Assembly (NCBI GenBank): GCA_017643395.1
Contig: JAEPNP010000001.1
Location: forward strand, 1,865,806-1,929,805
Direction: 5' to 3'
Source of the DNA: Rhodothermales bacterium
GTDB taxonomy: Bacteria; Bacteroidota; Rhodothermia; Rhodothermales; UBA10348
Length of the DNA: 64,000 nt
Shown here piece after piece: positions 1 to 8,256 of this stretch (position 1 is its first letter; each line of letters starts with the position of its first letter). The translations under genes were made by a program, and so were the position numbers. A model generated the notes under the pieces. The model searched no databases, was not told where the DNA came from, and saw only the letters and a list, made by a program, of their open reading frames with translations.

Positions 1-723
1 GCTGTAGGGCGCTATACCCTGCTGCTGGGCAAGGCGTTCGCGACCCTGGGAGACTTGCGGTCCTACCGGAAGAATATCGCGCTACAGATGATTCGGGTGG
101 GGTACGACTCCATCCCCATTGTGGCGCTTGCCGCAGCCTTCTCCGGAGCGGTGACCACCGTGCAGGCCGCCTACCAGCTGGTCTCTCCGTTCATACCCCG
201 ATCAATCATCGGCTCCATTGTGGTGCCTAGCATGATTCTTGAGCTGGGTGCGGTCGTGACCGGTTTCATTCTGGCCGGCAGGGTCGGAGCCCGGATTGCG
301 GCCGAGCTGGGCACGATGCGCGTTACCGAGCAGATCGATGCGCTGGAGGCCATGGGGCTCAACTCCGTGGGCTATCTGATCGTCCCGCGGGTGCTGGCCG
401 GCGTCGTGATGTTTCCTGTGCTGTACGTCACGGCCTCATTCGTGGGTGTCACCGGCGGCATGATGATCGGATCCCTTGGAGGGTTCGTGCCGCTGGGCGA
501 GTTCGTGTCCGGCGCCCGGGAATTCTTTCAGCCCTTCGATCCGATTTTCGGGCTCATCAAGTCGGTTGTGTTCGGCTTTGTGATTACATCCATTTCGTGC
601 TACAAGGGGTACTTCACCGGCGGTGGGGCCGAGGGCGTAGGGCGCGCAACCACGGAAGCCGCGGTTACCAGCTGTGTCTACATCCTGGTTGCAGACCTCC
701 TGCTTGCGGTAGCCCTGCTCTGA
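1..723 (+). CDS. mlaE: MlaE-family ABC transporter permease (5' end outside window)
   Basis: Inner-membrane permease of an MCE/Mla-type phospholipid transporter, which moves lipids between inner and outer membrane. The reading frame is open from base 1 (AVGRYTLLLGKAF...), so the true start lies left of the window; the TTG at 55 is internal. The visible 240 residues show the MlaE signature: several hydrophobic segments, the loop GRVGARIAAELGTMRVTEQIDALEAMG, in which the EQIDAL coupling region meets the ATPase, and the C-terminal CYKGYFTGGGAEGVG motif. It ends one base before the ATPase gene and is followed by the MCE protein, the usual E-F-D order. Family assignment is secure; the transported lipid is not shown by the sequence. 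Confidence 0.93.
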   Translation, partial: AVGRYTLLLGKAFATLGDLRSYRKNIALQMIRVGYDSIPIVALAAAFSGAVTTVQAAYQLVSPFIPRSIIGSIVVPSMILELGAVVTGFILAGRVGARIAAELGTMRVTEQIDALEAMGLNSVGYLIVPRVLAGVVMFPVLYVTASFVGVTGGMMIGSLGGFVPLGEFVSGAREFFQPFDPIFGLIKSVVFGFVITSISCYKGYFTGGGAEGVGRATTEAAVTSCVYILVADLLLAVALL

Positions 724-724
724 C

Positions 725-1471
725 ATGATTCAGGTTCAGAACATCTGGAAGAGCTTCGGCGACAAGGTCGTGCTGAAGGACGTCTCCCTCGAGATCCGGG
801 AGGGTGAGACGATCGCCGTGATCGGCCGTTCGGGCTCCGGCAAGTCGGTGCTCATGAAGCACATCATCGGCCTGCTCATTCCGGATGAGGGGCGGGTCAT
901 GGTCGATGGGGTCGACATCGATCACATCTCGTATGCAGAACTCCGCAAGGTCCGTCGCCAGTTCGGCGTGCTCTTCCAGGGCGGCGCACTGTTCGACTCA
1001 ATGAGCAGTTTCGAGAACGTCGCGTTTCCCCTGCGCACATTCACCACCATGTCGGATACCGAGATCGAGGAGGAAGTCCTGCGATGCCTGACCATGGTGG
1101 AGTTGCCCGACGTGGGGGAGAAGATGCCGGCCGAGCTGTCCGGCGGCATGCAGAAGCGTGTAGCGCTTGCCCGCGCTGTGGCACTCAGACCCAGATACAT
1201 CCTGTATGATGAGCCGACCTCCGGCCTGGATCCGGAGACATCAAATACCATCGACGACCTCATTCGCAGCCTGGCCGAGCAGTTGAGCGTGACGTCCATC
1301 GTCATCACGCATGACATGCATTCGGTGCTTTCGATTGCAGATCGGGCGGCGTTCATCCATGAGGGCCGCATGCACTGGGTGGGCACCATCGACGAACTCC
1401 ACGCCTCCGAGGACGAGACACTGCGCGATTTCGTAAAGGCGAATGAATACCAGATCGGCGTGCGTACGTAG
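725..1471 (+). CDS. mlaF: MlaF-family ABC transporter ATP-binding protein
   Basis: Cytoplasmic ATPase that powers the neighbouring MlaE permease. It has 248 residues, normal for the family. Walker A is GRSGSGKS near residue 35, the Q-loop lies in FGVLFQGGALFDSM, the ABC signature is LSGGMQKRVALARA near residue 138, Walker B plus D-loop is YILYDEPTSGLDP, and the switch histidine is in ITHDM. The ATG follows the mlaE stop by a single base (TGA-c-ATG), so the two are translationally coupled. Known family: Mla/Ttg2/MCE lipid transport ATPases. The C-terminal extension after the H-loop is short, as in MlaF. Confidence 0.95.
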   Translation: MIQVQNIWKSFGDKVVLKDVSLEIREGETIAVIGRSGSGKSVLMKHIIGLLIPDEGRVMVDGVDIDHISYAELRKVRRQFGVLFQGGALFDSMSSFENVAFPLRTFTTMSDTEIEEEVLRCLTMVELPDVGEKMPAELSGGMQKRVALARAVALRPRYILYDEPTSGLDPETSNTIDDLIRSLAEQLSVTSIVITHDMHSVLSIADRAAFIHEGRMHWVGTIDELHASEDETLRDFVKANEYQIGVRT

Positions 1472-1491
1472 CCGAAGAAGAGACGACTGAC

Positions 1492-2424
1492 GTGAAGTAT
1501 TCCAACGAACTCAAGGTGGGCACGACCATCGTGCTGGCCACCATCATTTTCATCCTCGGGGTGCGCTACTTCGAGGACCTGCCGCTTTTCCGGGGCACCT
1601 ATGACCTGGAGACCGAGCTGACCAACGCTTCCGGCCTGATCGCCGGCAATACGGTGCGTGTGAACGGGGTTACCGTCGGGTCGGTGGATGAGGTCTACAT
1701 CAACCAGGAGACCAACGGCGTGCGCGTGCTCTTCCATGTGGACTCCGGCCTGCCGATTCCCGAGGGATCCCGCACATTGGTGAGCGGTCTCGATGCCCTG
1801 GGTGTGGTGCGCATGGATATCGAACTGGGCAACCCGACCAACCCGCGCATCGAGGAGGGCGGATTCGTGCCCAGCAAGGAGTCTGCCGACCTGATCGGGG
1901 AGCTCTCGGACAAGGCGCCGGAGCTGCTTGATTCGGTCGATGGAGTGCTCGCCAATCTCAACGGGGTTCTCCAGGAATCCAACGAACTGCTGGCGCAACC
2001 CGACTCGGACCTTCGCCAGACACTGGTTTCCGCGCGCCGCTCCATGACCACATTGGACAACCTGTTGCGCACACAGCGCGAGACCATCGCCTCGACGCTG
2101 CAGAACGTAGACGGCGCCACCGGTCAGCTGAACAGTTTTCTCGAGCAGAATGCGGACTCGATCGGCGCGGCCGTATCGGGCCTGAGCGGCACGCTTGCAC
2201 AGGTGGATGCTTCACTGGCCCAGCTGGACCAGACCACGGCCGGCCTGGACGAGTTGCTGGCAAAGCTGAACAGCGGTCAGGGCACGCTGGGCCTGCTGAT
2301 CAACGACGACAGCATGTACCGGCGCACGGATTCTCTGCTCACGACGCTGGAGGCTCTGGTAGCTGATTTCCAGGTCAACCCGGGCAAGTATCTGAAGGAG
2401 CTCCGCCTCGTAGACGTCTTTTAG
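1492..2424 (+). CDS. mlaD: MCE-domain (MlaD-like) substrate-binding protein
   Basis: Membrane-anchored periplasmic lipid-binding subunit of the MCE transporter. The GTG start lies 20 bases after the mlaF stop. Residues about 8-24 form one N-terminal transmembrane anchor (GTTIVLATIIFILGVRYF), followed by the MCE domain at about 35-115 with the typical NTVRVNGVTVGSVDEVY strand pair. The C-terminal half (about 130-300) is helical with regular leucine/isoleucine spacing and many Gln/Asn/Ser residues, as in the helical needle of longer MCE proteins, and is consistent with a hexameric tube. 310 residues is longer than E. coli MlaD (about 183) and nearer to the extended single-MCE proteins of other phyla. 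Confidence 0.92.
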   Translation: MKYSNELKVGTTIVLATIIFILGVRYFEDLPLFRGTYDLETELTNASGLIAGNTVRVNGVTVGSVDEVYINQETNGVRVLFHVDSGLPIPEGSRTLVSGLDALGVVRMDIELGNPTNPRIEEGGFVPSKESADLIGELSDKAPELLDSVDGVLANLNGVLQESNELLAQPDSDLRQTLVSARRSMTTLDNLLRTQRETIASTLQNVDGATGQLNSFLEQNADSIGAAVSGLSGTLAQVDASLAQLDQTTAGLDELLAKLNSGQGTLGLLINDDSMYRRTDSLLTTLEALVADFQVNPGKYLKELRLVDVF

Positions 2425-2426
2425 TG

Positions 2427-2978
2427 ATGCCCACCTACGCCGAATCCCTCGAGCTCTTCCACACCTGGACGGAGTCCGACAGTCTGCGCCGCCACGCCTA
2501 TGCGGTCGAGGCTGCCATGGCGGAATATGCCCGCCACCTGGGAGAGGATGAAGAACTCTGGCGCATCACTGGGCTGCTTCACGACATGGACTACGAGAAG
2601 CACCCCACGCCGGAGGAACACCCGTTTGTCGGTGTCGAGGTTCTCAGGGAGCGGGGTTACCCGAAGGCGGTCACGGACGCCATCCTCGGCCACGCCACGT
2701 ACAGCGGCACGCCGCGGGAGACGCAGATGGCCAAAGCCCTTTTTGCGTGCGATGAGCTGGCCGGCTTCATCACCGCCTGTGCCTACGTGCGGCCTGCCAA
2801 GCTGGACGGTCTGAAGCCGCGCTCGGTCAGGAAGAAGCTGAAGGACAAGGCGTTCGCTGCAGCGGTGAGTCGGGACGACATCCGCCAGGGAGCCGAGGAA
2901 CTGGGCGTGGACATGGACGAGCACATCGCCCGTGTGATTGCCGGCATGCAGGCAGACGCCGAACGACTGGGATTCTGA
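2427..2978 (+). CDS. HD-domain hydrolase-like protein
   Basis: A 183-residue cytoplasmic protein of the HD superfamily of metal-dependent phosphohydrolases. Visible motif residues are the early histidine in RRHAYAVEAAM, the HD pair in GLLHDMDYEKHP and a later histidine in ILGHATYSG, so the metal site looks largely intact. The substrate cannot be told from sequence; related small HD proteins are annotated HDIG-domain or hydrolase. A GTG at 2424 overlaps the mlaD stop, but the ATG three bases later is preferred. It sits between the MCE transporter genes and a DUF445 gene with one-base spacing, so it is probably cotranscribed with the lipid transport module (inference). Confidence 0.82.
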   Translation: MPTYAESLELFHTWTESDSLRRHAYAVEAAMAEYARHLGEDEELWRITGLLHDMDYEKHPTPEEHPFVGVEVLRERGYPKAVTDAILGHATYSGTPRETQMAKALFACDELAGFITACAYVRPAKLDGLKPRSVRKKLKDKAFAAAVSRDDIRQGAEELGVDMDEHIARVIAGMQADAERLGF

Positions 2979-2979
2979 C

Positions 2980-4179
2980 GTGGAAGAACGCGAGGTCCAT
3001 CCCGAACCGGTCCACGATGTGGAGGAGGCGAAGGCGCTGACGGTTGCGCGCGTGCGTGACTTTCGCGACCTGTTGGCGAAGTACATCAAGCGCCATCTGC
3101 CCGCGCCGCAGCGCTCGGAATCCGCGGTGGAGGCGCCGCCCAGGGCTGAAGGCAACCTGGGGAGGGTCCTGATGGCCATGCGGGCCATCCCGTGGCTGCT
3201 TGCCGCGCTGTTCGGCTTCTCCTTTGTCTGGGACTTCGATGGCGTGGTGCTGCAGCCGTTCGGCTACGCCCTGCCGATGGAAAACCTGCTCCGAGTGCTC
3301 GCGGTGAGTGGCCTGATCGGGTTCTTTACCAACTGGCTGGCCATCACGATGCTCTTCAATCCGCGCGAGCGCCGGCCCATCTTCGGGCAGGGTCTGATCC
3401 CCTCGCAGCGGGAACGGGTTGTCTACCGGCTGGCCAAGGCCGTCTCTGATGAGCTCATCAATGAGGAGATCATCAAGCAGAAGATCGAGGAGGCCCAGAT
3501 CATCCCGAAGTACCGCGAAATGGCTCTCGCGGTCACCCGGGGCATCCTCGAGGATCCGGACTTCCGGCGTGACCTCAAGTCGATCACTGCAGACTACGTG
3601 GAGACGGTGCTCACGTCGGACGAAGTCCGCACGCGCATCGTCGAGTTCACGGCCGAGAAGCTGGAAGAATATCTGGGCGAGGGGGTCGGCGGCCTGGCTC
3701 TGAAAGCCTACCGCTTCCTGAACGAGGACGACTTCAAGCGGCGCCTGGACAAGGCGGTGCATGCCATTCCGTCGAACCTGGATGTGGTGCTGGACGGCAT
3801 GGATGAGCTGCTGGACGAGATTCCGCAACGCATCGAATCTCGCGCCGAGGACATCGAGATGTATGCTACGCGCATCGTGCTCGGCTTCGTGGAGAACCTG
3901 GATGTGTACTCCATGATCATGACCAACATTTCGCGGTATGACGAGCGTCAGCTGGAGGACCTGCTCAAGAAGACCACCAATGAGCAGCTCAACTACATCA
4001 AGTACCTGGGCGGCGTGCTGGGTACCATCGGTGGCCTGGTGATCTGGCAGCCCTTGCTGTCGGTGGCGCTGCTCGGCACCATCGGCCTCACGCTCTGGGG
4101 GCTGGACGAGGCGATCTACCGCAGGCGCAAGGCGACAGCGGCGCAGATCGAGGGTGCGCAGCCTCCGGCGCTTCCCTAG
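2980..4179 (+). CDS. DUF445 family membrane protein
   Basis: A 399-residue protein of the DUF445 family, whose function is not established. The start is the GTG one base after the previous stop (TGA-c-GTG), the same spacing as between mlaE and mlaF; an upstream TTG would lie inside the neighbour. After a charged N-terminal stretch there are two hydrophobic segments at about residues 65-85 and 100-125, with the family's FFTNWLAITMLFNP motif and the LIPSQRERVVYRLAKAVSDELI stretch behind it. A long helical charged middle follows, then one or two C-terminal hydrophobic segments (LGGVLGTIGGLVIW...). Location after the mla genes suggests an envelope role, which is inference. Confidence 0.85.
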   Translation: MEEREVHPEPVHDVEEAKALTVARVRDFRDLLAKYIKRHLPAPQRSESAVEAPPRAEGNLGRVLMAMRAIPWLLAALFGFSFVWDFDGVVLQPFGYALPMENLLRVLAVSGLIGFFTNWLAITMLFNPRERRPIFGQGLIPSQRERVVYRLAKAVSDELINEEIIKQKIEEAQIIPKYREMALAVTRGILEDPDFRRDLKSITADYVETVLTSDEVRTRIVEFTAEKLEEYLGEGVGGLALKAYRFLNEDDFKRRLDKAVHAIPSNLDVVLDGMDELLDEIPQRIESRAEDIEMYATRIVLGFVENLDVYSMIMTNISRYDERQLEDLLKKTTNEQLNYIKYLGGVLGTIGGLVIWQPLLSVALLGTIGLTLWGLDEAIYRRRKATAAQIEGAQPPALP

Positions 4180-4268
4180 TCGCTGCTGCTGTGGTGCGGG
4201 CAGCCTTGCCGTTGGCCTCGAGCGTGCCGGCAGCCCGGACGTCGCCGCCGCCGAGAGGTCGCGGCAGC

Positions 4269-4907
4269 CTAGACGTCTGCGTCCGGCGTGGGCGCTGCCT
4301 CCGCCTTCGATTTGACCTCCGTGCGTGGTGTTTCGCCGCCCTCCTGGGGCCGGAAGCACCGTCGACACCGCGGCTCGTAGGATTCGGTTGCGCCCAGCAC
4401 CAGGCGGCCTGAGGCTGCCGTGAGTCGCTGTGAGTGATTCGCCGGCGCGCCGCACACCACGCAGATGGCATGCAGTTTGGTCACGTACTCCGCCACGGAC
4501 ATGAGCTGCGGCATCGGCTCAAACGGCCGTCCCAGATAGTCCTGGTCCAGCCCGGCTACGATGACGCGGCGCCCATCGCGCGCGAGCTGGGTACAGACGC
4601 TGACCAGTCCATCGTCAAAAAACTGGCCTTCGTCGATGCCGACCACGTCCGCGTCGCTGGTCAGCAGCAGAATCTGGGTGGCGGACGAAACCGGCGTGGA
4701 GGTGATGGCAGACTCGTCATGCGAGACGACGGCCTCCTCGTCATACCGCGTGTCCACGGCAGGCTTGAAGATCTCCACCCGCTGGCGGGCGATGCGGGCC
4801 CGCTTCATGCGGCGGATCAGTTCTTCCGTTTTTCCGCTGAACATGGAGCCACATATCACCTCGATCCAGCCGGTCTTGCCGGAAGAATGCAGGATGCTGG
4901 GTTCCAT
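4269..4907 (-). CDS. tdk: Thymidine kinase (type II)
   Basis: Phosphorylates thymidine to dTMP in the salvage pathway. The chosen ATG at 4907 gives 212 residues, close to the family length; the open frame extends further upstream but that part runs into batE and lacks family character. Visible motifs: P-loop [14 protein letters not shown], the DEGQFF metal/catalytic motif, and [14 protein letters not shown] with the lasso-type binding segment. Two CxxC pairs (CVVC and CRRC) build the structural zinc site. A 15-20 residue acidic/alanine-rich tail follows. It lies 43 bases downstream of batE on the same strand and may be the last gene of that transcript. Confidence 0.95.
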   Translation of the reverse strand: MEPSILHSSGKTGWIEVICGSMFSGKTEELIRRMKRARIARQRVEIFKPAVDTRYDEEAVVSHDESAITSTPVSSATQILLLTSDADVVGIDEGQFFDDGLVSVCTQLARDGRRVIVAGLDQDYLGRPFEPMPQLMSVAEYVTKLHAICVVCGAPANHSQRLTAASGRLVLGATESYEPRCRRCFRPQEGGETPRTEVKSKAEAAPTPDADV

Positions 4908-4950
4908 GGACACGGGCGCGGACAGGCAGGTGGGGGGGAAGATAGCCCCG

Positions 4951-5703
4951 CTACACATCAAGGAGGGCGTCAGACGGCACCCATCCTGTGACTCCATTGG
5001 GAAGACGGACGGCCGTGAGTTGCCCGGATTGCCCGAGCACCGAAACGGTGAGTCCCTCGTGGATCTGGAGTTCGGCCTCCGATGTCGCGGCGGCATCCGC
5101 GTAGACGGGGACCTGTTCTGCCACGATTACGGCCGCAGGGGCGTCCACCGGGGCGGACGAGATGGCCATGCCCAGCCCGAAGCCGAGTACCGCCACGCCT
5201 GCTCCAGCCCAGGCCGCGCGCCGCATCCAGTCCGTGTAGGGTCTTCCGGTAAATCGCAGGCCCATCACGATGCACCAGGCCAGGTATCCCGCGAGTCCAA
5301 TCAGCACCAGTCCGAGGGCGCCGAACCAGCGGTCGAGTCCGGCTCGCAGGGACTCGCTGAATGTGAGCGGCAACTGGGACATCTGATCCCGAATCCTGGC
5401 GCGGGCGAACGACAGATTGTGGGCAATCGTGCGATCCTCCGGGGCGAGCCGGCGAGCGCGCTCGAAGCTGGCGATCGCCGGGCCCAGCTCGTCCAGCCGG
5501 TACAGGGCGACCCCGCGATTGTAGTGCAGTTCGGCACTTTCGAATCCGTTGGCCAGCGCGCTGTCCAGTTGCTCGAGGGCTGCGACATAGTTGCCTTGCT
5601 GCACGGAGGCCGTGCCCGCGTCGAAGGCCACCAGCGCATCCTGCAGTGACTGCGCGGAGACGGGTGCCGACAGGGTGAGAAGGAGGAGCAGCACCGACCT
5701 CAT
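4951..5703 (-). CDS. batE: BatE-like TPR and SH3-domain protein
   Basis: A 250-residue envelope protein at the end of the Bat locus. It begins with a signal peptide ([18 protein letters not shown]), followed by TPR units at about 25-100 ([29 protein letters not shown]). Two hydrophobic segments lie at about 130-150 and 165-185, and a C-terminal SH3-like domain ([27 protein letters not shown]) ends the protein. TPR plus SH3 is the composition of BatE in Bacteroidetes aerotolerance operons. The start overlaps the batD stop by four bases (ATGA). Its biochemical role is unproven; in Bacteroides fragilis the bat genes were linked to oxygen tolerance. Confidence 0.85.
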   Translation of the reverse strand: MRSVLLLLLTLSAPVSAQSLQDALVAFDAGTASVQQGNYVAALEQLDSALANGFESAELHYNRGVALYRLDELGPAIASFERARRLAPEDRTIAHNLSFARARIRDQMSQLPLTFSESLRAGLDRWFGALGLVLIGLAGYLAWCIVMGLRFTGRPYTDWMRRAAWAGAGVAVLGFGLGMAISSAPVDAPAAVIVAEQVPVYADAAATSEAELQIHEGLTVSVLGQSGQLTAVRLPNGVTGWVPSDALLDV

Positions 5704-7547
5704 CGTTTCAGCTCGTCGTCCAGTGTGACAAGCAGATCCGCGGCGGCTGCCCGCTCCTGTTGCAGGCTTTCGGCGTCCGGCAAAACCGGGGAGAATCGCG
5801 CCTGATCACAGCGGTCCAGGAAGGCGATGAGCTCCGCGCTGACGGTGGCGGACACAGCATGCTGGGCCAGCACCTGTTCCAGACTCTCGTGCGTGAGGCC
5901 ATGCTCGGAGACATTGAGGCGATTGCCGACAAACCCGAGCAGGGCCCGCTCCAGTGCCTCGTAGAAACCGCGGGGATCCTGAGCATCCAGGCGGGCGTCG
6001 GCAGCTTTGAGGTGTTTCCGGGCCAGCGGTCCGGCTCGGCGCAGCCGCGCAAGCGCCGGGTTGGCCGCCAGATGGCGGGATCGTTTTCCTGCCAGCGCAA
6101 GACCCCCAACGACGAGGCCCGGAACCAGCAGCGCCAGCCATGGCCACATCCGGGTGTGCAGCGGCGCGCGGTTCGTGGGTACCCACTCGGACGCGCTGGT
6201 CAGCGGACCGGCAATGTCGTCTACCGGCAGACCGCCGGAGAGTGCCAGCACGGTCGCGGCCGGGGTGCCGGTGCCGGTGACCGTAATCGTGACCGGCTCG
6301 GTGCCGGCACGTTGATACCGGCCGCTGCCGGGGTCGTACCAGGCGTAGCGCACGGCGGGCATCTCAAAGGTACCGTTCGACCGGGGCACCAGTACCCACG
6401 TAAACGTCTTGGAGCCACGCAGCTCCTGCCCGGTGCGATCGAGCGACGAGCTTACCTGCGGGTCGTAGCGTTCGAACGCACCCGGCGCCTCAAATGCAGG
6501 CGGTGCCAGGGTGGCCAGGTTGCCGTCGCCGGAAATCCGCACGGTCAACTGCAGGGACTCGCCGACCTCCAGCTCGGTTCGGTCAAACTCGGCACTGAAG
6601 CGGAGGTCACCCACAGCACCCTGGAATTCGTCGGGCGCACCGGCCGGGAGCGGGCTCACGGTGAGCCGCAGGGGGGCAGAGGACAGCTCCACGGGCTGGA
6701 ATCGCCGTTGCAGCGAGAAAAAGCGCTCCATCGGATCGCTGGACCGAGAGGGCAACACGGCCTCCGACTCGATGCGAAGAGGATCCACCGTGAGGTCGCC
6801 GCTGCGCGTTGGAAAGACCGCCGCGCGCATCAGCGTGATGCGGTTGTAGCGCAGGCCATCACGCACGACTACCTGGGGGATGGGCCGCTGCTCGACCTCC
6901 ATCTCCTCGCGCCAGAATCCCTCGGCATCCCAGGAATCCGTGAGGCGGCTCTGACGCAGCTGAATCCCTTCCCGGAAGTACAGTTGGTAGGCAATGGTAA
7001 TCTGCTCGTTGTGCACCGCGTTGCGGGTGCTCGGCACTACATCGATGAACAGATCTCTCGCATCCGGGTCGACCTGCTCAGGTGTGGGCTGTGGGTCCAC
7101 ACGCTGGAACGGCGCGAACGGATTCTGACGCGCAGGCGCACGGCGGGAGGGGCGCTGGGCCTGCGGAATGACTGTGATGGCGATGGGGTCGGTCGTGTAC
7201 TGCGAGCCGTTTACCGAGATCGTCACCCCCTGAAACGTGGCTTGCCCTTCCCGGATGGGTCGGTAGATCCACGAGAAGCTGATGCTCTGGGTAACCGCGC
7301 CGTTCACGATGGACATGCTGGTCTGACGGCTGGGGAAGCTCTGGGCCAGTGCCAGTCCGTCGGTTTCGGGAGGCGCGGGTGTGTCCAGGGAGCGCACGCC
7401 GCGCACCTCCAGCGTGTATGCGACGGTCTCTTCCGTGCCGATGGTCGGCTCGGACACACTGGCCAGCACGCGGATCTGGGCCTGGGCGCTGCCGATCTGG
7501 GTCAGCAACGCGAGCAGAAGAAGGATCCTACCAGTCTTTTTCGACAC
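5700..7547 (-). CDS. batD: BatD-like protein
   Basis: A 615-residue periplasm-facing membrane protein of the BatD (oxygen tolerance) family. The signal peptide is MSKKTGRILLLLALLTQIGSAQA. A large beta-rich region follows with repeated Ig-like modules and the family motifs VGESLQLTVRISGDGNLATL and FTWVLVPRSNGTFEMPAVRYAWYDP. A single transmembrane segment near residue 475 (WPWLALLVPGLVVGGLALAG) precedes a cytosolic helical domain of about 115 residues. The gene overlaps batC by 20 bases and batE by four. Known context: BatD accompanies the vWA proteins BatA and BatB in Bacteroidetes and spirochaetes. Confidence 0.92.
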   Translation of the reverse strand: MSKKTGRILLLLALLTQIGSAQAQIRVLASVSEPTIGTEETVAYTLEVRGVRSLDTPAPPETDGLALAQSFPSRQTSMSIVNGAVTQSISFSWIYRPIREGQATFQGVTISVNGSQYTTDPIAITVIPQAQRPSRRAPARQNPFAPFQRVDPQPTPEQVDPDARDLFIDVVPSTRNAVHNEQITIAYQLYFREGIQLRQSRLTDSWDAEGFWREEMEVEQRPIPQVVVRDGLRYNRITLMRAAVFPTRSGDLTVDPLRIESEAVLPSRSSDPMERFFSLQRRFQPVELSSAPLRLTVSPLPAGAPDEFQGAVGDLRFSAEFDRTELEVGESLQLTVRISGDGNLATLAPPAFEAPGAFERYDPQVSSSLDRTGQELRGSKTFTWVLVPRSNGTFEMPAVRYAWYDPGSGRYQRAGTEPVTITVTGTGTPAATVLALSGGLPVDDIAGPLTSASEWVPTNRAPLHTRMWPWLALLVPGLVVGGLALAGKRSRHLAANPALARLRRAGPLARKHLKAADARLDAQDPRGFYEALERALLGFVGNRLNVSEHGLTHESLEQVLAQHAVSATVSAELIAFLDRCDQARFSPVLPDAESLQQERAAAADLLVTLDDELKR

Positions 7548-8256
7548 GGCGCGGGCGGGTCTTCATCTTCTGAACCTGGCGAAGCAGCTGCTGCTCCTCA
7601 TTTTCCAGCGCTTCCAGAATGCGCTGGGCTTCTTCCTGACTCAGTTCTTCCGGGTTCTGGGGCTGCTGCTGCTGGTCCTGCTGCTGATTCTGGTCCTGCT
7701 GCTGATCCTGCTGGTCCTGATTTTCGTCCTGCTGATCCTGATTCTGGTCCTGCTGGTCCTGGTTCTCGTCCTGCTGGTCCTGATTCTGATCCTGGTTCTG
7801 TTGCTGCTGATCCTGGTTCTGCTGTTGCTCCTCGAGGCGGCGCTTCACGAACTCGTAGTTGAAACGCGCGTCCTCGTTACCGGGATTCTGGAGCAGGGCC
7901 TGCCGATAGCGCGCGAGACTCTCTTCCAGGGCCTCCGCGCGGAAGGCGGCACCGCCCGAATTGTACACGGAGGCGGCCGCCGCGTCTGATGACGTGGCCA
8001 GCGCCACGGCACCATCGAAGGCGTTCAGCGCGCCCTCGAAGTCACCCTGCCGAAAGAGAGCAGCGCCGAGGTTGTTGATCAGCCCGCTGTGCACGGCGTC
8101 AGGCTCGGCCGTATTGAACCCGGCCAGTCCCTGCCGGTAGGCGGCAGCAGCCTCTTCGAACAGGTCCTGCCGCATGAGCGCGTTGCCCTTGCGACCCTCT
8201 TTCTTGTCGTCCGGACCAAACAGGCCCAGGATCAGCGCTATGATGATGAGGCGCAT
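7528..8256 (-). CDS. batC: BatC-like TPR protein with Gln/Asn/Asp-rich tract
   Basis: A 242-residue TPR protein. The start at 8256 is chosen because it forms a TGATG junction with the batB stop and begins with a short hydrophobic segment (MRLIIIALILGLFG). Two to three TPR units span about residues 18-125 (FRQGDFEGALNAFDGAVAL and similar). About 55 residues of almost pure Gln, Asn, Asp and Glu follow, built from NQDQQDENQDQQ-like units, then a charged helical C-terminus (EELSQEEAQRILEALENEEQQLLRQVQKMK) as found at the end of BatC proteins. The low-complexity tract corresponds to bases about 7660-7835 and is the odd part of the gene; it may vary in length between strains. Confidence 0.85.
   Translation of the reverse strand: MRLIIIALILGLFGPDDKKEGRKGNALMRQDLFEEAAAAYRQGLAGFNTAEPDAVHSGLINNLGAALFRQGDFEGALNAFDGAVALATSSDAAAASVYNSGGAAFRAEALEESLARYRQALLQNPGNEDARFNYEFVKRRLEEQQQNQDQQQQNQDQNQDQQDENQDQQDQNQDQQDENQDQQDQQQDQNQQQDQQQQPQNPEELSQEEAQRILEALENEEQQLLRQVQKMKTRPRRVEKDW

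Noticed and set aside
2827-4455. A 542-residue minus-strand frame opposite DUF445
   Set aside because: His/Gln/Arg-rich antisense product without family character; the plus strand encodes a recognisable DUF445 protein.
5760-7862. A 700-residue plus-strand frame opposite batD and batC
   Set aside because: High GC leaves long antisense frames open; batD on the other strand has signal peptide, domain pattern and operon overlaps.
7381-7989. Plus-strand frame with a very hydrophobic Leu/Ile/Val run, looking like a membrane protein
   Set aside because: It is the complement of the Gln/Asn/Asp tract of batC (Gln and Asp codons read as Leu, Ile and Val in reverse).
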